Positions 23,901-30,937 of a DNA stretch of 33,998 bases are shown one piece after another. Origin of the DNA: Desulfobacterota bacterium AH_259_B03_O07. GTDB taxonomy: Bacteria; Desulfobacterota_D; UBA1144; Nemesobacterales; CSP1-2. The notes under the pieces were generated by a model. That model worked only from the letters and a program-made list of their open reading frames with translations, made no database searches and was not told the DNA's origin. Within the stretch, counting starts at the first letter, position 1, and the number at the start of each line of letters is the position of its first letter. Location of the stretch: the NCBI GenBank assembly GCA_027717645.1, contig JALLOG010000023.1, positions 1 through 33,998 of the forward strand, written 5' to 3'. The position numbers were made by a program, and so were the translations under genes.

Positions 23901-25619
23901 TCATTGTATTGTCTGGACCCTATACAAACTCTCGTAAATACCTTGTTTTGCCATAAGTTCTTCATGGTTTCCTATCTCGACCACCCTCCCTTTCTCAAAT
24001 ACTGCAATCCTGTCAAAGCCGCTGATTGAGGGAACCCTGCTCGAAATAACAATCAGAGTCTTTCCATTCATTATCGCTCCTAGATTCTTTAGTACTAAAT
24101 TTTCTGTTTTTAAATCAAGGGAGGAAAAAACATCGTCAAGTATTAATACCCGAGGTTCTAAAAGGATTGCCCTGGCAAGCGCTAATCTCTGCCTTTGCCC
24201 TCCTGAAAGACTAAGTCCCCTTTCACCAACTCTAGCATTAAACTCACCGGGAAATTCCATTATTTCATCATAAATCCCGGCGAGTCTAGAGGCTTCTTTA
24301 ATATCGCTATCGGCCAAGTCGGGATTCATAAAGGAAATGTTATCTTTAATGGTTCCACTAAAGATGGTAGTCTCTTGTGGTATAAATACTATACCTTTCC
24401 TCAAACTCTCTCTTTTTAATTTTCTTACATCTAGTCCATCGACAAATATTTGATTTTCTGGAATATCAATTACCCTCATTAAAAGCTCAATAAGCGTAGT
24501 TTTTCCGGACGCCGTCCCACCTGTAATTCCGAAAGCGGTTCCCTTTGGTATCCATAAACTAACGCCCTTTAAAACCCTGTTTCCATTATATGAGAATTCA
24601 ACATTCTTAAACTCAATATCGCCCTCTATGTCAACTTCAACCGCATCAGTAGGATCGGTGGTCATAGGCTCGATGCGAAGAACATCATTTATTCTGTTAA
24701 TAGAGGCATTGCCACGCTTTATAATATCCACAGCCCAACCCATCGCCATCATAGGCCAAGCAAGCATAGTGAGATAAATCAAGATGGCAGCAAAACCACC
24801 CAGTGTTATATCCATCTCAATAGTGCTTCTTCCACCAACCCAGAGAAATATAACGATAGCTATAGCTGCGATAAATGCGATCAAGGGTTCATATACACCC
24901 CAGATTTTTATAAGGTGTAAATTTTTATTTAAATATTGAGTGCTGACAGTTCCAAAGTCCCTTACCTCATCATCTTCTCTAACAAACGCCTTTACTACTT
25001 TTATTCCTGAAATAATCTCCCTTGCATTCTCAGTAAGATCAGAAAACGATGCTTGCACTTTTTCAAAACGCTCTTCTATCATGCTTCCAAATTTTAAAAT
25101 AACCAACATAAGTATTGGAAAGGGAATAAAGGCATAAAGTGCCAACAACGGTGACACATATATCATCGCAGCAACGATAAAAACAAGTAGGAATATCCCA
25201 TCGTAAGCTATAAGTACTCCCAAACCACAGGCCATTCGAATAGTCTCTATATCATTTACTGTATGCGCCATTAGGTCACCGGTCTTTCTCTTGGAAAAAA
25301 AATCAAAATGAAGACCCTGAAGATGAGAAAAAAACTCATTTCTTAGCGTGAACTCTATTCTTCTAGCAGCCCCCATCAAGAAATATCTCCAAATAAACCG
25401 GAAAATGGACATTATTAGAGCCAAGCCAAGCAGATAAAGGGCGTATTTATTTATATCTTTGAGAGATGGACTCTTAAGGGTAAGAATATCAATAACCCTT
25501 TCTATTATTAAGGGAATGCAAAGGAATGCTAAATCCACGATTGAAAGGGATACCAGTCCTACAATAATTGAATACTTGTATTTTAGTATTAAAGAAGTAA
25601 GTGTTTTCTTTCTACTCAA
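23901..25619 (-). CDS. ABC exporter half-transporter, degenerate ATP-site subunit (MdlA-like)
   Basis: A 572-residue membrane-ATPase fusion, the probable heterodimer partner of the gene at 21684. The membrane domain contains FFSKRKTGDLMAHTVNDIE, the coupling-helix region typical of the family. In the ATPase domain Walker A is GGTASGKTT and the signature LSGGQRQRLALARA is perfect. Walker B ends LILDDVFSSLD, with aspartate in place of the catalytic glutamate, and the switch histidine is replaced by serine (VISSRVPS). Its LSGGQ therefore completes the canonical ATP site of the partner, while its own site is the degenerate one. The start is TTG at 25619 with GAGG about ten bases upstream. It is the first gene of the minus-strand group. 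Confidence 0.88.
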   Translation of the reverse strand: MSRKKTLTSLILKYKYSIIVGLVSLSIVDLAFLCIPLIIERVIDILTLKSPSLKDINKYALYLLGLALIMSIFRFIWRYFLMGAARRIEFTLRNEFFSHLQGLHFDFFSKRKTGDLMAHTVNDIETIRMACGLGVLIAYDGIFLLVFIVAAMIYVSPLLALYAFIPFPILMLVILKFGSMIEERFEKVQASFSDLTENAREIISGIKVVKAFVREDDEVRDFGTVSTQYLNKNLHLIKIWGVYEPLIAFIAAIAIVIFLWVGGRSTIEMDITLGGFAAILIYLTMLAWPMMAMGWAVDIIKRGNASINRINDVLRIEPMTTDPTDAVEVDIEGDIEFKNVEFSYNGNRVLKGVSLWIPKGTAFGITGGTASGKTTLIELLMRVIDIPENQIFVDGLDVRKLKRESLRKGIVFIPQETTIFSGTIKDNISFMNPDLADSDIKEASRLAGIYDEIMEFPGEFNARVGERGLSLSGGQRQRLALARAILLEPRVLILDDVFSSLDLKTENLVLKNLGAIMNGKTLIVISSRVPSISGFDRIAVFEKGRVVEIGNHEELMAKQGIYESLYRVQTIQ

Positions 25620-25759
25620 AGATTTTTAACCTCAATCCAAAACTGATATATTTAGTTATTCATTGCACAAATGCTATAGATCAAACCCATATTTTACCAT
25701 GAAGGTTAACACCTTAGGATATTACATTGAATTCCTAATTTATGGGTGATTAAATCCAG

Positions 25760-25777
25760 TCGAGGAAAAAACCTCGA
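25760..25777. other. Hairpin in the divergent ABC/STY0301 intergenic region
   Basis: TCGAGG (25760-25765) and CCTCGA (25772-25777) pair around six A. It lies between divergent genes and has no T-run, so a control element is likelier than a terminator. Confidence 0.35.
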
Positions 25778-25888
25778 TTAGCATTACAATTATATTAGAA
25801 ACGTTATGATTCAACATCCCTATTGCAGGATGCTAAAGTTAAAAATAAATATCAAATAATGAGATTAAAAGGCTATAATGGAATAGGA

Positions 25889-26335
25889 ATGATAAATAAT
25901 ACTTCAGGTTTAACATTTTACGTGTATTTATTATTGGCCTATATTTTTTGCTCTTCGTTGGTTTTGGGAGATGAAGTCTATTGTCCATCAACTGTTAGTG
26001 TAAAACAACAGATCGAAAAGCCACCAACGAAGTGGCAAGTTACATACAAAGACGTCAAGCATAATTTATCAGGTATAACTTTTTATGATGGCCCTCCAGA
26101 AATGAACGCTGCTATTTTCTATAATTACAAAACTGAGAGTATCTTTGAAGAGCAAATAGTATGGACTTTCAATAAACCCTACCCCTCCGGAATTTGGCTA
26201 TCTTGCAACTACTACTCTACAAATATTTTACTATCGCGAAAACTCCCCAATAATATAACAGAATGCAAGGTAACTTATTTTAGCAATATACTTATATCAG
26301 GTTCAAATGCAATCAAGAATATTGAGTGTGAGTAG
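25889..26335 (+). CDS. STY0301-family secreted protein
   Basis: A small exported protein resembling the STY0301 family, whose function is unknown. From the chosen ATG it has 148 residues: a signal peptide (hydrophobic FYVYLLLAYIFCSSLVLG) and then the mature start DEVYCPSTVSV. Family-like blocks follow: KWQVTY, LSGITFYDGPPEM, IVWTF, GIWLSCNYYSTNILLSRKLP and the cysteine in ECKVTY. Cysteines in YCP, LSCNY and ECK may form disulfides. The frame is open upstream to a TTG at 25823, with another ATG at 25859, but neither has an SD and both would put polar residues before the signal. The start is therefore uncertain. Confidence 0.7.
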   Translation: MINNTSGLTFYVYLLLAYIFCSSLVLGDEVYCPSTVSVKQQIEKPPTKWQVTYKDVKHNLSGITFYDGPPEMNAAIFYNYKTESIFEEQIVWTFNKPYPSGIWLSCNYYSTNILLSRKLPNNITECKVTYFSNILISGSNAIKNIECE

Positions 26336-26479
26336 TATATTATCCAAGTCTTTTTTGAGATGATCTAATGAGCAAGCTAACTTTCTAATTCGAACAAGCC
26401 TACATAAAACTGCCTCACCAATTAATTTATAAGACAAAATGTTAATTTCTATTTTATCGTCTACAGATATAGATAATCA

Positions 26480-26788
26480 TCAAACCCTATACCAAAGACG
26501 ATAATGACTTTCCTCAGGAAGGAATAATTTATCGGGTTCTACTTGGTAAGGTGTATTTATAGTGTCGCCATGATCAAACTGTATACTCAATCGTCCATTT
26601 TCGGCTTGCCAATTTCCATAATATGGACCATCACCCCCACTACCAAAGCTATCTTGGGTTTTTGTATAATACTCAAAACGCCCATCCTGTCCTAAGATGT
26701 AATGAGTGTCAGTAACCATAGTTACCTGATCAGAACTCATTGAATCGGTATGAAGCCAATGTCCAACAAGCATGTCATCGATTGCCAT
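26480..26788 (-). CDS. Small hypothetical protein, lipocalin-like beta-strand pattern
   Basis: A 102-residue cytoplasmic protein of unknown function with no signal peptide. It opens MLVGHWLHTDS, has alternating beta-strand-like stretches (THYILGQDGRFEYYTKT, GPYYGNWQAENGRLSIQF) and ends ESHYRLWYRV. The GxW..DG.F...G.W....G.L spacing recalls small lipocalin-like domains that bind a ligand in a barrel. AAGGGGGTG sits about eight bases upstream of the ATG. It is divergent from the gene at 27182, with 393 bases between them. Confidence 0.65.
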   Translation of the reverse strand: MAIDDMLVGHWLHTDSMSSDQVTMVTDTHYILGQDGRFEYYTKTQDSFGSGGDGPYYGNWQAENGRLSIQFDHGDTINTPYQVEPDKLFLPEESHYRLWYRV

Positions 26789-27181
26789 TTATTGCACCCC
26801 CTTTTAGAAAAAATAGACACATTCTTTTATATTAAGCATCTTACCGACTGAACAATTATTTCAAAGATTATGCCTCCTCCAGACCAAGCCCGAATAAATT
26901 CAAACAGGAAATACAAATTATATTAATTTAAGATTAATAAGGCATTCGACCTCTTTCAATTTGTATATTTATTCGATAATAATTCTGATTGTAAAATCTT
27001 ATGTATGTACATGTCAGGAAGATGACAATGTTTTAAATTTAAGCAGAATAGGGAGATGAATAGAAAAATCATATAACTACAATTGTAAAGTCTCGACAAA
27101 GGATTTAGTATTAAGAAGAATATATCAAATAACTACTGATTTTGTATAATTTGATAGAAAATTCTATCAAGGAGGAAAAAG
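26789..27181 (+). promoter_or_regulatory. Divergent intergenic region with promoter and palindrome
   Basis: No gene is seen. TATAAT at 27145-27150 is a perfect -10 box for the gene at 27182; no convincing -35 is present. Directly after it, TTGATAGAA (27151-27159) and TTCTATCAA (27162-27170) form a perfect palindrome around AA. It covers the expected transcription start and touches the SD AAGGAGG (27169-27175). A second weak pair, TGTCA..TGACA, lies at about 27013-27027. Confidence 0.6.
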
Positions 27182-27817
27182 ATGAAAGAATTTAATGCTC
27201 TTATTTCATCATTTTCATTATTTGTTTTAGCAATCTTAATCAGTAGTAACGCCCTTTGCGAACAAAAGGAGAAACAAGACACGGAGGGTCAAATCGTATG
27301 TGTTGAAAACGCTGAAGACGGAAATATTAAAGTTGATCACCAAGTTGAAGATTGTAAAGGGGTATTAATGTTGATGGGGAACGACGGTAAAACCTACACA
27401 ATGATCGGATCAAAGGAGGATCTCAGAAAATCTAAATCAACAGAAAAAGAAAACTTTAAGATAGATGGGCAAATTAAAGGACATCAAAGAGCCTGGATCA
27501 TTGATTCAACCAAATCAGATGAAGTAGAGCCTCCAGAGTCTGAGACCAGGGATATAGTGGGTGATATTTTTTGCCTGCTGCCATATTATAAAACAAGTAA
27601 AATTAAAAAGAGTACCCTCAAACCGATTTTAGCATCTTATCCATGTCATGAATTGGAACCACATTCTCATGTATTAAAAACAAAAGATGGTGAAGTATAT
27701 TCAGTAGTCGGCTCGGAAGAGAAAATCACAAATATAGAGAAGAATCCAAAGGACAATGTTTTACTTAAAGGAAAAGTCAGGGCAAATGAGAACGGTTTGT
27801 TACTATACGTATTCTGA
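27182..27817 (+). CDS. Secreted duplicated-domain protein with four cysteines and HxH (paralogue of 2214-2888)
   Basis: A 211-residue exported protein, unrecognised as a named family but clearly related to the protein at 2214. After a signal peptide (hydrophobic residues about 7-25) come two similar halves. The first has GQIVCVENAEDG (C40), C58, DGKTY and GHQRAWII. The second has GDIFCLLPYY (C131), PCHELEPHSHV (C155, H161, H163), DGEVY and VLLKGKV. The 18-residue spacing C40-C58 equals C55-C73 of the paralogue. Overall the two proteins align over their whole mature length but have diverged strongly, especially in the linker. It has its own promoter with a palindrome over the start site, so it is probably regulated separately from its paralogue. 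Confidence 0.85.
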   Translation: MKEFNALISSFSLFVLAILISSNALCEQKEKQDTEGQIVCVENAEDGNIKVDHQVEDCKGVLMLMGNDGKTYTMIGSKEDLRKSKSTEKENFKIDGQIKGHQRAWIIDSTKSDEVEPPESETRDIVGDIFCLLPYYKTSKIKKSTLKPILASYPCHELEPHSHVLKTKDGEVYSVVGSEEKITNIEKNPKDNVLLKGKVRANENGLLLYVF

Positions 27818-27919
27818 TTTCCGACCACGGTAGATACGACACCACTACGATTGAGAAAAGCATTTAAGCGCTGGTAACAATCGAATACTCGATTAAATAA
27901 GTTTAAGTCCTCAATAACT

Positions 27920-27992
27920 CCCTAACGCCCGGCATCAGCCGACTGAAAACCGCGCAGCGGTTTTTGGGTCGGATGGACGGTTTTGTTAGCCC
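27920..27992 (-). repeat. attC-like integron recombination site
   Basis: On the minus strand the site runs from GGGCTAAC (complement of GTTAGCCC, 27985-27992) to GTTAGGG (complement of CCCTAAC, 27920-27926), 73 bases, within the normal attC size range. Inside it, AAAACCGC (27946-27953) and GCGGTTTT (27957-27964) form the central hairpin, and CCGAC (27939-27943) pairs with GTCGG (27968-27972). Further out, CATC pairs with GATG with three unpaired bases on one side, a feature reminiscent of attC extrahelical bases. The site begins 17 bases after the stop of the minus-strand gene, the standard cassette arrangement. Confidence 0.75.
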
Positions 27993-28825
27993 TTTTGCGT
28001 GAACGAGATTCAGACCTTGGTTGTACCATCTAGCTTCCTATGAATAAATGAAATTAACGACATAACATCTAAAGCATCCTGCTCCGTCATTGGCCATGAT
28101 ATTTTTGGTGCGTGCGCAGTTGGGTTTCTCACCGCTCCAAACAGTCCAACCAAGATATTACTGAAGCCTTTTTGTTCGCTTATTTCAGTTTCTGTTGTTA
28201 GTGAGTTAATAGCTAGCACTGGTGTTTTTACGGAAAATGCAGAATTTACTAACTCCGCTCCATCCGTTGTAAGCCCTGAGAGATCTCGCATCCGTTGAGC
28301 AACCCCTTTTATTGATTCAAGAACAGCGTGGAAATAATTTTCATCAACGAGCTCAGCACGGCAGTATTTGAATACCTCAGAATGTGCATTTCTATCTTCA
28401 AGTGCTGATTTAAGCGCTCCAGCCCGGGCTCGCGCACCCTTGAGCATGGTTTCTTTTGGTGTGCGAATAACTTTACCGTCTTCCCTGACACTGAACCCAG
28501 AAAATGACAGCACCACATTTAACTCACTTCTGCGCCAAGAGAATTTTTCCTTGTCTTGTGCGTAGCTAACTGGGTCAAGCGCGCGATTGATAAACATAAT
28601 TAGATGGTTGCCAACTTGATGCTTGTTCTGTGCTTCTACAAGCGCATTGAACAACCTTTTCCATTTCGTCATTCCTGGCGATACCTCACTAATACGACAA
28701 TCTTGAAGAAGATACCCGATCTCCGAGCCTGTAAGTCCACGGTCAGTGTCAGCTAGGATCTTGCATGCTGCTTCGAGCTTCTGGGCATTGAATGGCGGAA
28801 TTCTGTCCATGATTCAAAGGGCTAA
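27926..28825 (-). mobile_element. Single integron gene cassette (about 900 bp)
   Basis: The element is bounded by core sites with GTT: on the minus strand GTTAGCCC at 28819-28826 (written GGGCTAAC on the plus strand) before the gene, and GTTAGGG at 27920-27926 after the attC-like site. Its first bases TTAGCCC are the exact complement of the cassette's own GGGCTAA, as expected for an inserted circle. It holds one gene and little else. No integron integrase is present in the window, so it may sit at a secondary site. The gene looks richer in GC than its neighbours. Confidence 0.72.
28010..28810 (-). CDS. TIGR02391 (Ymh)-like protein, cassette-borne
   Basis: A 266-residue protein resembling the TIGR02391/Ymh family, whose members occur in phages, defence-rich regions and integron cassettes; their activity is not settled. 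The C-terminal family signature is clear: GLFGAVRNPTAHAPKISW followed by MTEQDALDVMSLISFIHRKLD. This resembles the RNxxxH-like helical segment found in several abortive-infection and HEPN-type proteins, so a toxin or defence role is possible but inferred. The ATG lies 15 bases inside the cassette's left core site and the stop 17 bases before the attC-like site. No SD is obvious, common for cassette genes. Base composition differs from its AT-rich neighbours, supporting transfer. Confidence 0.75.
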   Translation of the reverse strand: MDRIPPFNAQKLEAACKILADTDRGLTGSEIGYLLQDCRISEVSPGMTKWKRLFNALVEAQNKHQVGNHLIMFINRALDPVSYAQDKEKFSWRRSELNVVLSFSGFSVREDGKVIRTPKETMLKGARARAGALKSALEDRNAHSEVFKYCRAELVDENYFHAVLESIKGVAQRMRDLSGLTTDGAELVNSAFSVKTPVLAINSLTTETEISEQKGFSNILVGLFGAVRNPTAHAPKISWPMTEQDALDVMSLISFIHRKLDGTTKV

Positions 28826-28832
28826 CTAATAA

Positions 28833-28884
28833 TTATACGAACTAAAGTTCGTATAAACACCCCAATATCTGGGGTTATGCGAAC
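28833..28884. repeat. Two mutually exclusive hairpins beside the cassette
   Basis: TTATACGAACT (28833-28843) is perfectly complementary to AGTTCGTATAA (28846-28856). The same middle arm can instead pair with TTATGCGAAC ending near 28884, enclosing the inner hairpin ACCCCA..TGGGGT (about 28859-28875). Only one of the two structures can form at a time. The first palindrome begins seven bases beyond the cassette boundary. Confidence 0.6.
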
Positions 28885-28997
28885 ACCCATCACCCTTTCG
28901 TTTGTATAGGAGTATACTTAAGAATGTCGCTTTAGGTCAACAACCGCGACAAAATATGAAATTACAGCGAGGGAGTGGATTCCCGCTAAATACTGTA

Positions 28998-29052
28998 CTC
29001 GAATGTCACCCGATCAATGCATTCGAGTGCAGGCTTGATCGGGTAATTCGAG
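28998..29052. repeat. Large imperfect palindrome (REP-like)
   Basis: Nested arms pair in order: CTCGAAT (28998-29004) with ATTCGAG (29046-29052), ACCCGATCAA (29008-29017) with TTGATCGGGT (29035-29044), and TGCA (29018-29021) with TGCA (29028-29031), around TTCGAG. About 21 base pairs can form. No coding frame here is convincing. Confidence 0.7.
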
Positions 29053-29119
29053 GGAATGAAAATTGCGCAGCGGAATATCACACATAAAAATTGTGTCTGA
29101 CAGCTTTTTCCTTTCTAAC

Positions 29120-29273
29120 TTCTTTGTCTTGATACAAAGAAGCAAAAATCAAGGCTACCCAAAAATTTGCTAAAAATGATAAACTCCGACTAAAAAATTT
29201 GAATCAACCCCAACCCGCAAATTTTTTTTAACGTCTTCATTAATAATTTTCTTAACGCAATTTTTGGAATGCC
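29120..29273 (+). repeat. Dispersed repeat module 1, copy C
   Basis: A close match to 1-185 without the extra segment. It starts with the hairpin TTCTTTGT (29120-29127) and ACAAAGAA (29134-29141) around CTTGAT and ends GGAATGCC. Directly after it, AGTCCTTTTCA (29279-29289) and TGAAAAGGACT (29293-29303) form an 11-bp hairpin; a degraded version of this lies at the same end of copy D. Confidence 0.8.
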
Positions 29274-29341
29274 GTTCAAGTCCTTTTCAAAATGAAAAGG
29301 ACTAATGAAAATAAATCTATTAATGAATTTGTAAAAATCTC

Positions 29342-29391
29342 GTCCCCGAAATATACAACATCTGCAGCAATGCCAGTGGAAACCCTGTAGC
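29342..29391 (+). repeat. Module 2 copy C and truncated CCCTGTAGC hairpin
   Basis: GTCCCCGAAATATACAACAT..CAGCAATGCCAG corresponds to module 2. CCCTGTAGC at 29383-29391 is the left arm of the hairpin found at 249-268, but the right arm is missing, so the repeat is interrupted just before the toxin-antitoxin genes. Confidence 0.6.
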
Positions 29392-29439
29392 AAGTTAAAG
29401 GTAGGCTCACTTCAAGTAACTTCTCGTCCTACTTGAATC

Positions 29440-29460
29440 ATATGCATTAATCATGCATAT
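29440..29460 (+). promoter_or_regulatory. Palindromic operator candidate for vapBC
   Basis: ATATGCAT (29440-29447) and ATGCATAT (29453-29460) are perfect arms around TAATC, eight bases before the antitoxin ATG. CATATG occurs at both 29439-29444 and 29466-29471. Toxin-antitoxin pairs normally bind such palindromes to repress themselves; that use here is inferred. No SD is visible before the ATG. Confidence 0.55.
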
Positions 29461-29468
29461 TAGTACAT

Positions 29469-29672
29469 ATGAGAACAACATTAAACATTGACGACAATCT
29501 TTTAAAAAGAGCGTCCGATCTTTCAGGCATAACCGAAAAAACCTCTCTCGTGAAGGCCGGATTAGAAGCATTAATTGTTATAGAGAGCGGAAAAAGACTC
29601 GCTCGCTTGGGCGGCACTGAAAAATTGATTCGAACTGCCCCACGAAGAAGAGAAAGAGCTAACAGACGTTAA
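29469..29672 (+). CDS. vapB: VapB-type antitoxin
   Basis: A 67-residue antitoxin. The N-terminal MRTTLNIDDNLLKRASDLSG is a ribbon-helix-helix-like DNA-binding start typical of VapB/DUF2191 antitoxins, followed by KTSLVKAGLEALI. The C-terminus is short and very basic (RTAPRRRERANRR), where one would expect toxin binding. It ends two bases before the toxin start, and a palindrome lies just upstream. It should neutralise the PIN toxin encoded next. Confidence 0.88.
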   Translation: MRTTLNIDDNLLKRASDLSGITEKTSLVKAGLEALIVIESGKRLARLGGTEKLIRTAPRRRERANRR

Positions 29673-29674
29673 AC

Positions 29675-30040
29675 ATGATCCTCGTTGATACTTCTATATG
29701 GATAGATCATTTCCGAAAGGGCAACGCACATCTCAAGGAGCTACTCATCGGGGGACACGTTGCCTGCCACCCTTTCGTTATAGGTGAGCTGGCCTGCGGC
29801 AATCTTAAGAAGAGACGCGAAATTGTCTTATTACTTCACGCACTTCCTAGCGTGAATACTGTCAGTAACGATGAAATACTGTATTTCATTGAAGAGAAGC
29901 GCCTAATGGGATTGGGAATTGGAATTGTAGATGTGCATTTGCTGGCATCAGCAAAAATGACAAATACGCCACTATGGACAACCGATGGGCGATTAAAAGA
30001 ATTAGCCAAGAGACTTGATATACTTTATAGAATGACGTAA
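29675..30040 (+). CDS. vapC: VapC-type PIN-domain toxin
   Basis: A 121-residue PIN-domain ribonuclease toxin. Metal-binding acidic residues are in place: D5 in LVDTSIWIDHF, the glutamate of GELACGNL (about residue 38), and aspartates in the GIVDVHLLASA and TTDGRLKELAKR segments. The order and spacing fit VapC toxins that cut tRNA or other RNA. It follows the antitoxin after two bases in one operon. The pair lies at the edge of a repeat island and beside the integron cassette, a region that appears to collect foreign DNA. Confidence 0.9.
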   Translation: MILVDTSIWIDHFRKGNAHLKELLIGGHVACHPFVIGELACGNLKKRREIVLLLHALPSVNTVSNDEILYFIEEKRLMGLGIGIVDVHLLASAKMTNTPLWTTDGRLKELAKRLDILYRMT

Positions 30041-30089
30041 TGGAAACAAAATATTTACGATGTTACTCATTTTCTAGGAGAGTCTCGAC

Positions 30090-30890
30090 ATGGAATTAAA
30101 ACCACTAGGGAATACGGATGTGATGGTGCCCGAGATTGGACTCGGCACCTGGAGCTATAACGGAGGAGTCGCACCACTTAAAAGGGGAATTGAACTCGGT
30201 GCCACACTCATCGACACCGCTGAAGGTTATTATACTGAAGACATAGTAGGCAAGGCAATTAAGGGGATTCGAGACCGGGTTTTTATAGCCACTAAAGTAT
30301 CTGGAAGGCACCTGGATTATGACGGTGTTCTGAGAGCTGCCGAGGGCAGCCTCATGCAACTGGAAACCGATTATATTGACCTCTATCTGATTCATTGGCC
30401 AAACCCACATTTCCCAATAAAGGATACTATGAGAGCATTGGAAAAACTGGCAGATAATGGCGTGATGAAATATATAGGGGTCAGCAACTTTTCCGTGGAG
30501 GAAATGATGGAAGCCCAATCGTATCTGAGAAATTATCAAATTGTATCTAATCAGGTTCTCTACAACCTCAACAGCAGGGAGATAGAGTATGATTTGCTAC
30601 CATACTGCCAGGAGAATAAAATCACAATAATGGCCTATACACCATTGGATAATGGAAATCTAGCATCGGGTTCACATTTTCTCAAAAGAAGGAAATTGAA
30701 TGTATTAGACGAAATTGCAAAAGAAACAAAGAAGACTATGGCTCAAGTAGCGCTAAATTGGTGTACTTCTCACTCATATGTCATAGCGATCCCCAAATCT
30801 GACAATGTAAAAAGAACAACTGAGAACTGCCAAGCCTCCGGATGGAGATTATCAAAAGAGCAGATAAATCGTTTAAATGAAGCCTTTTAA
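30090..30890 (+). CDS. Aldo/keto reductase
   Basis: A 266-residue NADPH-dependent TIM-barrel oxidoreductase. The catalytic tetrad can be traced: aspartate and tyrosine in LIDTAEGYYTED, lysine in ATKVSG, and histidine in LIHWPNPHFP. GVSNFSVEEM and the IPKSDNVKRTTEN cofactor-binding segment near the C-terminus are typical. AGGAGAG at 30076-30082 precedes the ATG by seven bases. The physiological aldehyde or ketone cannot be deduced. It starts 49 bases after vapC and 47 bases before the next gene, so co-transcription is possible. Confidence 0.92.
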   Translation: MELKPLGNTDVMVPEIGLGTWSYNGGVAPLKRGIELGATLIDTAEGYYTEDIVGKAIKGIRDRVFIATKVSGRHLDYDGVLRAAEGSLMQLETDYIDLYLIHWPNPHFPIKDTMRALEKLADNGVMKYIGVSNFSVEEMMEAQSYLRNYQIVSNQVLYNLNSREIEYDLLPYCQENKITIMAYTPLDNGNLASGSHFLKRRKLNVLDEIAKETKKTMAQVALNWCTSHSYVIAIPKSDNVKRTTENCQASGWRLSKEQINRLNEAF

Positions 30891-30937
30891 TAACTGTTAA
30901 CAATAGTTCTTTATTTGTTGACATAATTTTTAATAAA

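Noticed and set aside
28833-28856. loxP-like site
   Set aside because: TTCGTATA and TATACGAA resemble loxP arms, but the arms are in the opposite arrangement, the spacer is two bases instead of eight, and there is no recombinase gene.
28902-29087. 61-residue frame near the large palindrome
   Set aside because: It spans the nested palindrome and has no ribosome site or recognisable motifs.
30105-30539. 144-residue frame antisense to the aldo/keto reductase
   Set aside because: Shadow of a conserved gene, with composition unlike a real protein.
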